Shown here in pieces: positions 17,916-26,075 of a stretch of 64,000 nucleotides of DNA (positions are counted from its first letter, which is position 1; every line of letters starts with the position of its first letter). The stretch comes from Deltaproteobacteria bacterium (lineage in GTDB: Bacteria > Desulfobacterota > BSN033 > WVXP01): NCBI GenBank assembly GCA_019308905.1, contig JAFDHF010000005.1:1-64000 (forward strand), read 5' to 3'. The translations under genes and the position numbers were made by a program. Under the pieces are notes generated by a model, which worked only from the letters and a program-made list of their open reading frames with translations, ran no database searches and was not told where the DNA came from.

Positions 17916-19004
17916 ATGGGTGCCCATGTTTCTCTGGAGAGAATAAGCAAGCGGTACGGGGAGGCTGTCGCGGTGGATGATGTCAGCCTGGATATTGCCG
18001 AGCATGAGTTCGTGACTCTCCTCGGCCCCTCCGGGTCCGGCAAGACGACCACCCTCATGGTGGTTGCCGGGTTTGTAAGGGCTGATAAGGGACGGGTTTT
18101 GATCGGCGGGAAAGATGTTACGGAGATTGCCCCGTATCGCCGCAACATAGGCATGGTGTTCCAGAACTACGCCCTCTTCCCCCATATGACCGTCTATGAC
18201 AACATAGCCTATCCCTTGAAGATGAGGCGGGTCCCCAGGGCAAAGGCCCGGCAGATGGTGGAGGAGATCCTCGAGGTTGTACAACTCCGGGGTCTGGGTT
18301 TCAGGCGGCCCGCTCAGCTTTCCGGCGGACAGCAGCAGAGGGTCGCCCTTGCCAGGGCACTGGTTTTTCAGCCGCCGATCCTGCTGATGGACGAGCCTCT
18401 GGGCGCACTGGACAAGAAGCTTCGGGAGCACATGCAGCTTGAGCTCAAACACATCCAGGAAAAGCTCGGGATAACCATTCTCTACGTGACCCACGATCAG
18501 GAAGAGGCCCTCACCATGTCGACTCGAATCGCCGTGATGAAGGACGGCCGAATCGAACAGATCGGAACGGCGCTCGCTGTCTATGATCGTCCGACCAACG
18601 AGTTCGTGGCTGACTTTGTCGGGGAAACTAATTTCTTCGAGGCCGAGATCCTCGGTGTCGAGGAGGGGGCTGTCTATGTCTCCGGTCCCTGCGTCCGAAG
18701 AATCCGGGCTAATGCAGCCAGGCGGTTTGAACCCGGACAGAGGGTTCACCTTGCAGTCCGGCCCGAGAAAGTGATGTTCGTCGAAGAGGGGGTTCGGGGC
18801 ATCTGTTCGTATGAAGGGACCGTTGTGGACACAATATTTCTGGGTGACATAACCAAGTACTATGTCCGCCTATCCCACGTCACCCATGACCGGAGGGAGG
18901 GGGTGATCGTCATGAAGGTGCAGAACCGCCTCGGAAGTGTGAGACACGGACGAGGCGACCATGTCAGGATCGGTTGGAATGAGATGGATGGAACCGTCGT
19001 ATGA
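17916..19004 (+). CDS. ABC transporter ATP-binding protein, spermidine/putrescine type (second copy)
   Basis: ATPase of the second PotABCD-type importer, 362 aa. Walker A GPSGSGKT is at 37-44, LSGGQ at 135-139 and MDEPLGALD at about 158-166, followed by a C-terminal TOBE domain. It is clearly paralogous to the ATPase at 172-1305, with identical motif blocks such as the FQNY..LFPHMTVYDNIA stretch. It lies 35 nt downstream of the second molybdoenzyme gene and leads its own binding protein and fused permease. Confidence 0.94.
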   Translation: MGAHVSLERISKRYGEAVAVDDVSLDIAEHEFVTLLGPSGSGKTTTLMVVAGFVRADKGRVLIGGKDVTEIAPYRRNIGMVFQNYALFPHMTVYDNIAYPLKMRRVPRAKARQMVEEILEVVQLRGLGFRRPAQLSGGQQQRVALARALVFQPPILLMDEPLGALDKKLREHMQLELKHIQEKLGITILYVTHDQEEALTMSTRIAVMKDGRIEQIGTALAVYDRPTNEFVADFVGETNFFEAEILGVEEGAVYVSGPCVRRIRANAARRFEPGQRVHLAVRPEKVMFVEEGVRGICSYEGTVVDTIFLGDITKYYVRLSHVTHDRREGVIVMKVQNRLGSVRHGRGDHVRIGWNEMDGTVV

Positions 19005-19055
19005 CGGGCTGGAAGGAGAATGCCAACAACCCTGAAAAGGAAAGGAGGTACGGGA

Positions 19056-20081
19056 ATGAGACGCAGTATGTTTTTCTTGTTTTTTCTATGCATCGTATTT
19101 GCTGCCACGAGCGCCGTGGCGGGGACTACGATCACCGTCTGCAGTTACGGTGGAACCTACAACAAGGGTCTTGAGGAGACCATCGGGAAGCCCTTTACCA
19201 AGGCAACCGGGATCAACGTGATTTTCACCACCTTCCCCACCTATGCCCAGATGGAGGCCCAGGTAAAGAGCGGTAACATCGAATGGGATATCGTGGAGTG
19301 CGAGAGCCGGATGTACGCCAGAGGGGTGAAGAACGACATTTTCGAGCCGCTGGACCTGAGCATGATCAAGAAGGACGATTTCGTCGAGGGATCGGCGACC
19401 CGGTACGGGGTGGGCTTGATCTACTATTCTTACAACATCAGCTACAACACCGAGAAGTGGCCTGCAGGGAAGGGACCGAGGTCGATGAAGGACCTCTGGG
19501 ATGTCAAGAGGTTTCCGGGGCCGCGTACCATGAAACTCACCGCCGTCTCGAACCTCGAGGCCGCCCTTCTTGCCGACGGCGTTCCCAGGGACAAGGTCTA
19601 CCCCATCGACGTTGATCGTGCCCTGAGGAAGATGAGCGAGCTCAAGCCCAATATCCGCGTATTCTGGAAGAGCGGAGGGCAATCACAGCAGATCATGCGG
19701 GAAGGAGAGGCGGACATAGGCCTGGTGCCGGGAGGCAGGATGATCCAGCTGGCCGACCAAGGCGTCCCTGTCACCTGGGAATGGAACGACCAGCTCGTGG
19801 TTTTGGATTACTGGACGATTCTCAAGGGATCCAAGAACAGGGATGCGGCGATGAAGTTCATCGCCTTTGCATCTGATCCGAAGCGGCAGGCGGCCTTTGC
19901 GGAGTGGACCAACTACGGCCCTGCAAACAAGAAGGCCTATGACCATATCCGTAAGGAAAAGGCCGTTCTCATGCCTACCTACCCGGAGAATCTGGCAAAG
20001 GGGCTGATCGTTAGCGGAGAATGGTATGCTGAACACGAGAAAGACGTGGAGCGCAGGTGGGAAGCCTGGAAGATGGAGTAG
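19056..20081 (+). CDS. Extracellular solute-binding protein, PotD/PotF-like (second copy)
   Basis: Periplasmic binding protein of the second importer, 341 aa. AAAGGAGG at 19041-19048 selects the ATG at 19056, which starts a clean Sec signal peptide (MRRSMFF, hydrophobic core, cleavage after AVAG near residue 22). The mature N-terminus ITVCSYGGTYNKG and the segment EWDIVECESRMYARGV parallel the first binding protein (EWDVVDIEDRMLRRGL), so the two importers probably take related ligands. An 8-bp stem-loop follows the stop. Confidence 0.91.
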   Translation: MRRSMFFLFFLCIVFAATSAVAGTTITVCSYGGTYNKGLEETIGKPFTKATGINVIFTTFPTYAQMEAQVKSGNIEWDIVECESRMYARGVKNDIFEPLDLSMIKKDDFVEGSATRYGVGLIYYSYNISYNTEKWPAGKGPRSMKDLWDVKRFPGPRTMKLTAVSNLEAALLADGVPRDKVYPIDVDRALRKMSELKPNIRVFWKSGGQSQQIMREGEADIGLVPGGRMIQLADQGVPVTWEWNDQLVVLDYWTILKGSKNRDAAMKFIAFASDPKRQAAFAEWTNYGPANKKAYDHIRKEKAVLMPTYPENLAKGLIVSGEWYAEHEKDVERRWEAWKME

Positions 20082-20096
20082 GGGACGTCGAGATGG

Positions 20097-20133
20097 GGCC
20101 GAGGTCGGTTGCTTCTCGGAGACGGCCTCGGCC
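20097..20133 (+). other. Intercistronic stem-loop after the second binding-protein gene
   Basis: GGCCGAGG (20097-20104) pairs perfectly with CCTCGGCC (20126-20133), 15 nt after the stop codon and 36 nt before the fused permease. No T-run follows. It occupies the same place as the stem-loop at 3900-3944 in the first importer but has a different sequence. Confidence 0.68.
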
Positions 20134-20168
20134 TGCTGTGTCCCTGAAAATGAGAAAGGGATTCTGAG

Positions 20169-22052
20169 ATGGATGGCCTGGTAGCTGGGCTGGCCGCGGT
20201 TTTCCGGTCAAGGAGGGGTAGGTGGGGCCACCTGCTTCTCCTTGGGCCGCTCGTGGGGTATTTGCTGGTTTTTTTCCTTTACCCCCTCTGGGGCGTGCTT
20301 ATTGAGAGCGCATTCGACCCGGAGTTGACCGGTGAGCACTACCTCGCCATCCTGAAATACCCTGTCTACATGAGGGTCTTGTGGAACACCTTGCAAATAA
20401 GTATCCTGGTCACGTTGCTCTGCGTCCTTCTTGGTTACCCCATTGCCTACTATCTCAGCTCCTCCAAATCGAATTGGGCCGCGGTTCTCCTGATTGCGGT
20501 GGTACTTCCCTTCTGGATCTCGGTCCTGGTCAGGACCTATGCATGGATGATGATACTCGGCAGGTACGGTGTGATCAACAACATGTTAAAGGGCCTGGGC
20601 CTGGTTGATCATCCCATTCGCTTGATGTACAACCGTATCGGCGTATGCGTGGGAATGGTATATGTGATGCTTCCCTATGCAATCCTCCCCATGCTGAGCG
20701 TGATGCAGGGGATCGACCGGCGTCTTGTACAGGCGGCCGATAATCTGGGGTCTACTCCCTGGCAATCCTTCAAGAATGTTTTCTTTCCTCTGAGTCTTCC
20801 AGGAGTCGGAGCGGCACTTCTGCTCACCTTTATCGTCTGCGTGGGTTTCTTTGTGACCCCGGCCCTCATGGGTGGACCCAGGGATACGATGATCGCAATA
20901 AGTATCCAGACCCAGTTGGAGGAAGTGTCCAACTGGGGATTTGCCAGTGCACTGAGTGTCGTGCTCCTCTGCGTGGTTCTGATCCTCTTTTTCATATACA
21001 ACCGTTTTCTCGGTCTTGATATGCTGCTCGGGGGGAAGGGAGTGGTAGGTTCCGGCACAGGCCAGGCGGATTCGGTCGAGGAGAGGGCAGAGGCGGCGGG
21101 TTTTTTTTCGCGGGCGTGGGGCTCTTTTTGGACCGAGGAGCGGGCTTCGGCCTTCGAGCAGGGATTCTGGAGACTTGAGGATCGACTCGCGCGGATTTGG
21201 GGCCTCGTCTCGCGCATGAGTCCCGGATTTCTGAGGAGACTCCGGTGGAGCAATCTCGGAATCCCGGGGATATGTTCACTGGTATTCGTATTCATGATCA
21301 TGCCTGTGGTGATTGTAGTGCCCATCGCCTTTTCCAATGAATTCGTTCTCCACTTTCCCCCACGAGAGTGGGGATTGGCTCTTTTCAAGGGGTATTTCTC
21401 CTCAGAGGCGTGGATGCGTGCGACGTGGAACAGTTTCCGTGTGGCCGTCCCTGTGATGATACTGGCAACTTTCCTGGGGACCCTCGCCTCTCTGAGCCTG
21501 GTTCGGGGTCATTACAGGGGCAAGCAGCCCCTGTACGCCCTCTTCCTCCTACCCATGATCGTGCCCTGGATCATAAGTGCCGTCTCCTTCTACTTCTTTT
21601 TCGCCAGGCTCAAGATGATCGGGACGGTCTGGGGACTTGTTCTTGCACACACTGTTCTGGCAGTTCCCTATGTGGTGGTTGTCATGACCTCCACACTCAA
21701 AGGGTTTGATGAGCGTTTGGAACAGGCCAGCATGAGCCTTGGAGCAGGAAGGGTACGGACGTTCCTCAACGTGACCCTCCCCATAATCAGGCCGGGTATC
21801 CTTACGGCCGTACTTTTTGCCTTTATAAGGAGTTTCGACGAATTGATCACCGCCATGTTCATTTCAGGCGTTCAAGCAAAGACTCTGCCGAAGCAGATGT
21901 GGGACGGAATCCGGGACGAGATCAACCCTACGATCGCCGCCGTGGCTGCACTCTTGATCTTTCTGACAGTCTTGCTCATGGTGGTCATGGTCCTTTTGCG
22001 GCGGCGGCAGGAGAGACTCTATACCCGGGGAAGTGAAGCAGCCCTCCCCTGA
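20169..22052 (+). CDS. Fused PotB-PotC ABC permease
   Basis: A 627-aa single polypeptide containing two complete permease domains. The N-terminal half (about residues 15-290) has the PotB-type EAA loop AADNLGSTPWQSF with LPLSLPG. The C-terminal half (about 365-620) has the PotC-type loop ASMSLGAGRVRTF with LPIIRPG. A hydrophilic linker of about 75 residues, rich in Glu, Ala and Arg, joins them. Because PotB has both termini in the cytoplasm, the linker should be cytoplasmic. The frame is uninterrupted, so this is a real fusion, in contrast to the separate permeases of the first importer. The gene ends the supra-operon. Confidence 0.92.
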   Translation: MDGLVAGLAAVFRSRRGRWGHLLLLGPLVGYLLVFFLYPLWGVLIESAFDPELTGEHYLAILKYPVYMRVLWNTLQISILVTLLCVLLGYPIAYYLSSSKSNWAAVLLIAVVLPFWISVLVRTYAWMMILGRYGVINNMLKGLGLVDHPIRLMYNRIGVCVGMVYVMLPYAILPMLSVMQGIDRRLVQAADNLGSTPWQSFKNVFFPLSLPGVGAALLLTFIVCVGFFVTPALMGGPRDTMIAISIQTQLEEVSNWGFASALSVVLLCVVLILFFIYNRFLGLDMLLGGKGVVGSGTGQADSVEERAEAAGFFSRAWGSFWTEERASAFEQGFWRLEDRLARIWGLVSRMSPGFLRRLRWSNLGIPGICSLVFVFMIMPVVIVVPIAFSNEFVLHFPPREWGLALFKGYFSSEAWMRATWNSFRVAVPVMILATFLGTLASLSLVRGHYRGKQPLYALFLLPMIVPWIISAVSFYFFFARLKMIGTVWGLVLAHTVLAVPYVVVVMTSTLKGFDERLEQASMSLGAGRVRTFLNVTLPIIRPGILTAVLFAFIRSFDELITAMFISGVQAKTLPKQMWDGIRDEINPTIAAVAALLIFLTVLLMVVMVLLRRRQERLYTRGSEAALP

Positions 22053-22117
22053 ACCGCCCCCCACGGGATCGTGCCTGGCAGGTCCTGGGTGTCTTTACCG
22101 TTTCGCAAATCAACCGT

Positions 22118-22146
22118 TTGACTGATTCCCTGATTTAATTTATAGT
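22118..22146 (+). promoter_or_regulatory. Sigma70-type promoter for the PilZ gene
   Basis: TTGACT (22118-22123) and TATAGT (22141-22146) are separated by 17 nt and lie 64 nt upstream of the PilZ start. This marks the PilZ gene as a separate transcription unit after the long supra-operon. Confidence 0.6.
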
Positions 22147-22209
22147 TCCCTTGACGGCACGGGAGCCGAAGGCCTTCGCGTCTCGGGCCGATTCGGAGGG
22201 AGAGAAGGC

Positions 22210-22638
22210 ATGTCTGAAAAGGATTTTTGCGAGCGGAGGAAATATCCCAGATACCCTGTATCCCTGAATGTTTCTTTCTCCTTTAGAGCGGGCAGGAGGA
22301 AGAGCCTCGAAGATCGGAAGATCTCGGGAAAGGGGAGAAACATAAGTGGAAGGACAGGGGACATCTCTTTTGAGGGCCTTCTGGTAAAGGCGACACCTCT
22401 CCACGCTGAACTCTCTCCCCTCTTTGCAGACGGCGAGAGTGAGAGACCGGAGTTCGGGGTGGACCTGGAAATCGAAGCCGATGGAAAGACCATCCGGGCC
22501 GAAGGAGAGATGCGATGGTTCAAGCTCTGGTTCACCGGTCAGGAGCCGTACCAGATGGAGGCTGGAGTATTTGTCAGCAGAATGGGGTCTGAATCGAGGA
22601 AACTGTGGGACGAATTTTTCGAGAAGCTGAAACTCTGA
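22210..22638 (+). CDS. PilZ-domain protein (cyclic-di-GMP binding)
   Basis: A 142-aa single-domain protein. The two parts of the PilZ signature are present: RRKYPRYPV (the RxxxR arm, residues 9-17) and GDISFEGLLV (the D/NxSxxG arm, near residue 57). Between them is an unusually long Lys/Arg/Gly-rich insertion of about 20 residues. Such stand-alone PilZ proteins bind c-di-GMP and regulate motility or exopolysaccharide machinery, but no target gene lies next to it. It converges on the radical SAM gene with a 6-nt gap. Confidence 0.85.
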   Translation: MSEKDFCERRKYPRYPVSLNVSFSFRAGRRKSLEDRKISGKGRNISGRTGDISFEGLLVKATPLHAELSPLFADGESERPEFGVDLEIEADGKTIRAEGEMRWFKLWFTGQEPYQMEAGVFVSRMGSESRKLWDEFFEKLKL

Positions 22639-22644
22639 GCTCGA

Positions 22645-23388
22645 TCAGCCAGGCCGATACCCCCAGCTCTCCGTTACCTTCAAGCCGGCTCTCTCCAACT
22701 CTTTCTGTACTCTCGGATAGCAGATGACCTCCTCTATCTCGAGATCGCAGAAATCGGGTTCGAGAAGCTCGAGCCGTCTTCTCAGGGCCTCGATGTTTCT
22801 ACGAGTGGAGAAGCTGGCCATTACTGCCGGGTAACACCTCACTCCCCACCGGAGGAGATTTTCCAAGGCTCTTAGCTGGAGGTCGAAGGCCTCGGGCCTT
22901 GCTCCTGTCAGCTTCTGAAATTCCTCGCGTGTGGCTCCTTTCAGGCTCACCCTCACCTCGAGGTTGGAGAAGTGGGCGAGCATCTCCGCGTATCCAGGAT
23001 CGGCTCCGATGGGGATTCCATTGGTTTCGAGGACAAATAGCAGGTCCTGAGGCACTGCTTCGAGGATTCCCCGGAGGTGGTCGGGGCAGAGGGTGGGTTC
23101 ATTCCCGCTCACCCGGACCTGGTGGTAGTCCTTGCTGCGGGCGATGCGGACGAGACGGGCGGCTACCTCTTCCGGAGAGTAAAGGCGGCCGACCTTTCCG
23201 GGGCGGTCCGTGATATTGAGAGCCCAGCAGAAGCGGCACCTGAGGCAACACCCCACACAGTCCGCAGTTGCTATACCGCCGTAGAATCCGGCGGGGCGGT
23301 AGCGATAGTATTTGCGAAGGCTTCCCCTGCAGACTGCCGATTCGATTTTCCCGGCGAGACGTATCGGGTCGTACATAGCAGGATTCAA
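22645..23388 (-). CDS. Radical SAM protein of unknown specificity
   Basis: A 247-aa radical SAM enzyme. The cluster motif C-x3-C-x2-C is in CCLRCRFCWA near residue 47, followed by the SAM-binding strand VSGNEPTL near residue 95 (the GGE-like motif) and ETNG near 120. Relatives annotated as molybdenum-cofactor-like or PflA-like radical SAM proteins show this size, but I cannot name a reaction. The start is a TTG; an ATG four codons downstream is possible, and neither has a convincing ribosome-binding site. Confidence 0.82.
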   Translation of the reverse strand: MNPAMYDPIRLAGKIESAVCRGSLRKYYRYRPAGFYGGIATADCVGCCLRCRFCWALNITDRPGKVGRLYSPEEVAARLVRIARSKDYHQVRVSGNEPTLCPDHLRGILEAVPQDLLFVLETNGIPIGADPGYAEMLAHFSNLEVRVSLKGATREEFQKLTGARPEAFDLQLRALENLLRWGVRCYPAVMASFSTRRNIEALRRRLELLEPDFCDLEIEEVICYPRVQKELERAGLKVTESWGYRPG

Positions 23389-23703
23389 GAGTCAGTTCCG
23401 TATCCCTCCGGCTGCGCGGCTTTGGCGAGCGAAGGGATGGGGCTGTTGCCCGGAAGCGGAGGGGCCCAGGGTCTTATTCTTGCTTCCTGGATTCGGGTTC
23501 CCGTTTCGTTTCGAGTGATCGGGAGATGCCGGGCGCCGGAGGTTCTGCAAGTGCCGCTCATTCTGCTTGAAGTTTCGGTTCAGGTATGATAAACGGGTTT
23601 GTGACAAATGTAACAAGCTTCTTAGAGCCTGTCAACGCTGCGAGGGTTTTGGGAAGGATTTTCCAGCAAGACCGGGCAAGAAGCCGGAGGGGAGGAGTGT
23701 CAG
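23389..23703. other. Divergent intergenic region between radical SAM and gcdA
   Basis: About 315 nt with no credible gene. It contains TGTGA-N6-TAACA (23600-23615), which resembles a CRP/FNR-family site with one mismatch in the second half, and a strong ribosome-binding site GGAGGGGAGGA just before gcdA. I see no convincing -10/-35 pair. Confidence 0.4.
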
Positions 23704-25437
23704 ATGAGACCCTATTTTGAACGGATGAAGGAGTTTGGAAGGCCCCTGAGCGATGCTCAGATCAAACAGAGCGAACAGAGTGTGACGCAGATCAGAGAGG
23801 TCGAGAAGTCTCTTGCAGGTGAGGTGGATCGGGTCAGAAAGGCCGGCCTTCCCGAAGAGAGACTCCACGGGAGGGGAGAATGGACTGTCTACGAAAGACT
23901 GGAATATCTCGTTGATCCCGGCACGTGGTGTCCCCTCCATACCCTATTTGATCCCATGGAAGAGGAATCGGGTACCACAGGGGTGGTTGACGGATTGGGA
24001 AAGGTCAGTGGGAGGTGGGCCGTGATTATCGGCTTTGATAACAAGGTCATGGCAGGGGCATGGATTGCGGGCCAGGCCGAGAACATCCTCCGCGTGACCG
24101 ATCTGGCCAAGCGCCTCCATATCCCCCTGGTCTGGCTGGTCAACTGCAGCGGCGTGAAGTTGACCGAACAGGAAAAGGTCTATGCGAACCGGAGGGGAAA
24201 CGGAGCTACCTTTTTCAGACACGCCGAGTTGGAGAAGCTGGGCATCCCGGTGCTTGCAGGGATCTGGGGTACTAACCCGGCTGGCGGCGGGTATCAGGGG
24301 ATCAGCCCGAGTCTGCTCATCGCCCACAGCAGATGCAATATCGCCGTGGGAGGCGGCGGTATTGTGAGCGGCATGAGCCCGAAGGGCTATTTTGACGAGG
24401 AGGGTGCGGAACAGATCATCGAGGCGACCAAGAAATTCAAGGCTGCCCCCCCGGGGCGAGTGGAGATCCACTACAATGAGACGGGGTTTTTCAAGGAGGT
24501 ATACGAGACCGAGGAGGGGGTTCTCGATGCTTTGAAGGAGCACATGAAGGATCTGCCCGCCTACAACCCCAGGTTTTTCAGGGTGGCCGAACCGAAGGAG
24601 CCGAGATTCTCGCCAAACGAGATAGAGCGGCTGGTTCCGTTCAATCAGAAGGCGGCCTACGAGTTCGAAGAAGTGCTAGCCAGACTCACAGACAACAGTG
24701 AGCATATGGAGTTCAGGCCCGACTATGGTCCAGAGGTGTATACGGGTCTGGCAAAGCTCGACGGCTTCCTCGTGGGGATCATCGGAAACCGGCAGGGGTT
24801 CCTTCCTCGTGGTTACCCGGAATACGCCCCCTATCCGGGCATAGGGGGAAAGCTCTATCGCCAGGGTCTCATCAAGATGAACGAATTCGTGACCCATTGC
24901 GGCCGGGATCGAATTCCCATTATATGGTTTCAGGACACCACGGGGATCGATGTGGGCGATCTCGCTGAGAAGGCCGAATTGCTGGGCCTTGGCCAGTCCC
25001 TCATCTATTCCATAGAGCAGACCGACGTGCCTATGATGCTCGTCGTCTTGAGAAAAGGAACGGCGGCGGCTCATTACATAATGGGAGGCCCCACTGCGAA
25101 CAACCACAACGCCTTCACGCTGGGGACGCCGACTACGGAGATCTATGTCATGCACGGGGAGACCGCAGCGGTGGCTTCTTTCTCGCGGAGGCTGGTCAAG
25201 GAGAGGGAAGCCGGTCGTCCCATTGGGCCCATTATCGTGAAGATGAATGCCCTGGCAAAGGATTACTACGAGAAGTCCAGGCCGGTCTACTGTGCCAAGA
25301 AGGGCTTTGTGGACGAGATCGTCTCCTTTGCCGATATAAGGAGATATATGGCCGCCTTCGCAGGCGCGGTCTATCAGAATCCGAAGTCCATCTGCCCCCA
25401 CCATCACATGATGCTGCCCAGAATTATCAGGGGATAG
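23704..25437 (+). CDS. gcdA: Glutaconyl-CoA decarboxylase-type carboxyltransferase (alpha) subunit
   Basis: A 577-aa carboxyltransferase closely resembling GcdA of Acidaminococcus (587 aa). The signature blocks include NCSGVKLTEQEKVYANRRG, WGTNPAGGGY, the oxyanion-hole stretch AVGGGGIVSGMSPKG, and in the second crotonase-fold half QDTTGIDVGDLAEKAELLG and LRKGTAAAHYIMGGP. GcdA transfers CO2 from glutaconyl-CoA to biotin on a partner; the membrane decarboxylase (GcdB), anchor (GcdD) and biotin carrier (GcdC) are not in the window. Related acyl-CoAs are possible substrates. The 3' end overlaps the convergent ComEA-like gene by 11 nt. Confidence 0.92.
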   Translation: MRPYFERMKEFGRPLSDAQIKQSEQSVTQIREVEKSLAGEVDRVRKAGLPEERLHGRGEWTVYERLEYLVDPGTWCPLHTLFDPMEEESGTTGVVDGLGKVSGRWAVIIGFDNKVMAGAWIAGQAENILRVTDLAKRLHIPLVWLVNCSGVKLTEQEKVYANRRGNGATFFRHAELEKLGIPVLAGIWGTNPAGGGYQGISPSLLIAHSRCNIAVGGGGIVSGMSPKGYFDEEGAEQIIEATKKFKAAPPGRVEIHYNETGFFKEVYETEEGVLDALKEHMKDLPAYNPRFFRVAEPKEPRFSPNEIERLVPFNQKAAYEFEEVLARLTDNSEHMEFRPDYGPEVYTGLAKLDGFLVGIIGNRQGFLPRGYPEYAPYPGIGGKLYRQGLIKMNEFVTHCGRDRIPIIWFQDTTGIDVGDLAEKAELLGLGQSLIYSIEQTDVPMMLVVLRKGTAAAHYIMGGPTANNHNAFTLGTPTTEIYVMHGETAAVASFSRRLVKEREAGRPIGPIIVKMNALAKDYYEKSRPVYCAKKGFVDEIVSFADIRRYMAAFAGAVYQNPKSICPHHHMMLPRIIRG

Positions 25438-26047
25438 GAGGTTGAACCCTCGTAACGGAGAGGTATGGCCGGAGTGCCTCGAGTCTCTTTCTGCCCACGC
25501 CCGATACATTGAGCAACTCCTCGAGGTCCGTGAAATTCCCGTGCAGATTCCTGTAATGGAGGATTCTCCCGGCAATGGTGGGGCCGATACCCGGAACCAG
25601 TGTCAGCTCGTCGGCCCCGATGGCGTTGAGGTCGATGGGGATCCCGTAGAGAATCCTCTTCTCCGGACCCATAGGTTTCGTCCGAATCGTGAGTCGGTCG
25701 CCGGATCGGGACACAGCGACGGTGGTGCCGGTTGCCAGCGGTATGGATCCGGGTAGCATGGGAACGAACTCTCTTTTCATTCCTGCAGTGACGAGGGCTC
25801 TTTCAAGGGTAACGGGGGAAGGAAAGGTGTAGATGCCGGATCGTACGAGGGGTCCCTCGATTTCGAGAACAAAAGGATCGGGCCGCACACCTGGATCGAC
25901 CCGATCCTGTCGCCACGGGAGAAAGCCGGGTCGACCCCTGGTCCACCAGAAAAGGGCCAGGACGATGAGGAGGGCGGCGAGGAGACCCTTCTGTTCCGGC
26001 AGCAGAGTCCAAGCCGACCTTTCCGTGCCGTGCAGAGGGCCTTTCAC
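25427..26047 (-). CDS. ComEA-like helix-hairpin-helix protein with SLBB domain
   Basis: A 206-aa membrane-anchored DNA-uptake-type protein. One membrane segment lies at residues 20-36 (GLLAALLIVLALFWW). An SLBB-like domain follows (VLEIEGPLVRSGIYTFP, residues 60-75). The C-terminal ComEA helix-hairpin-helix pair is IDLNAIGADELTLVPGIG with TDLEELLNVSGVGRKRLEAL. The GTG start has GAGAGG 8 nt upstream. ComEA binds incoming DNA during transformation, but no other competence gene is nearby. It is the last gene of the lysC-cimA series. Confidence 0.87.
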   Translation of the reverse strand: MKGPLHGTERSAWTLLPEQKGLLAALLIVLALFWWTRGRPGFLPWRQDRVDPGVRPDPFVLEIEGPLVRSGIYTFPSPVTLERALVTAGMKREFVPMLPGSIPLATGTTVAVSRSGDRLTIRTKPMGPEKRILYGIPIDLNAIGADELTLVPGIGPTIAGRILHYRNLHGNFTDLEELLNVSGVGRKRLEALRPYLSVTRVQPPIP

Positions 26048-26075
26048 AGACTGAACCTCTCTGTTTGTCGGTTCT

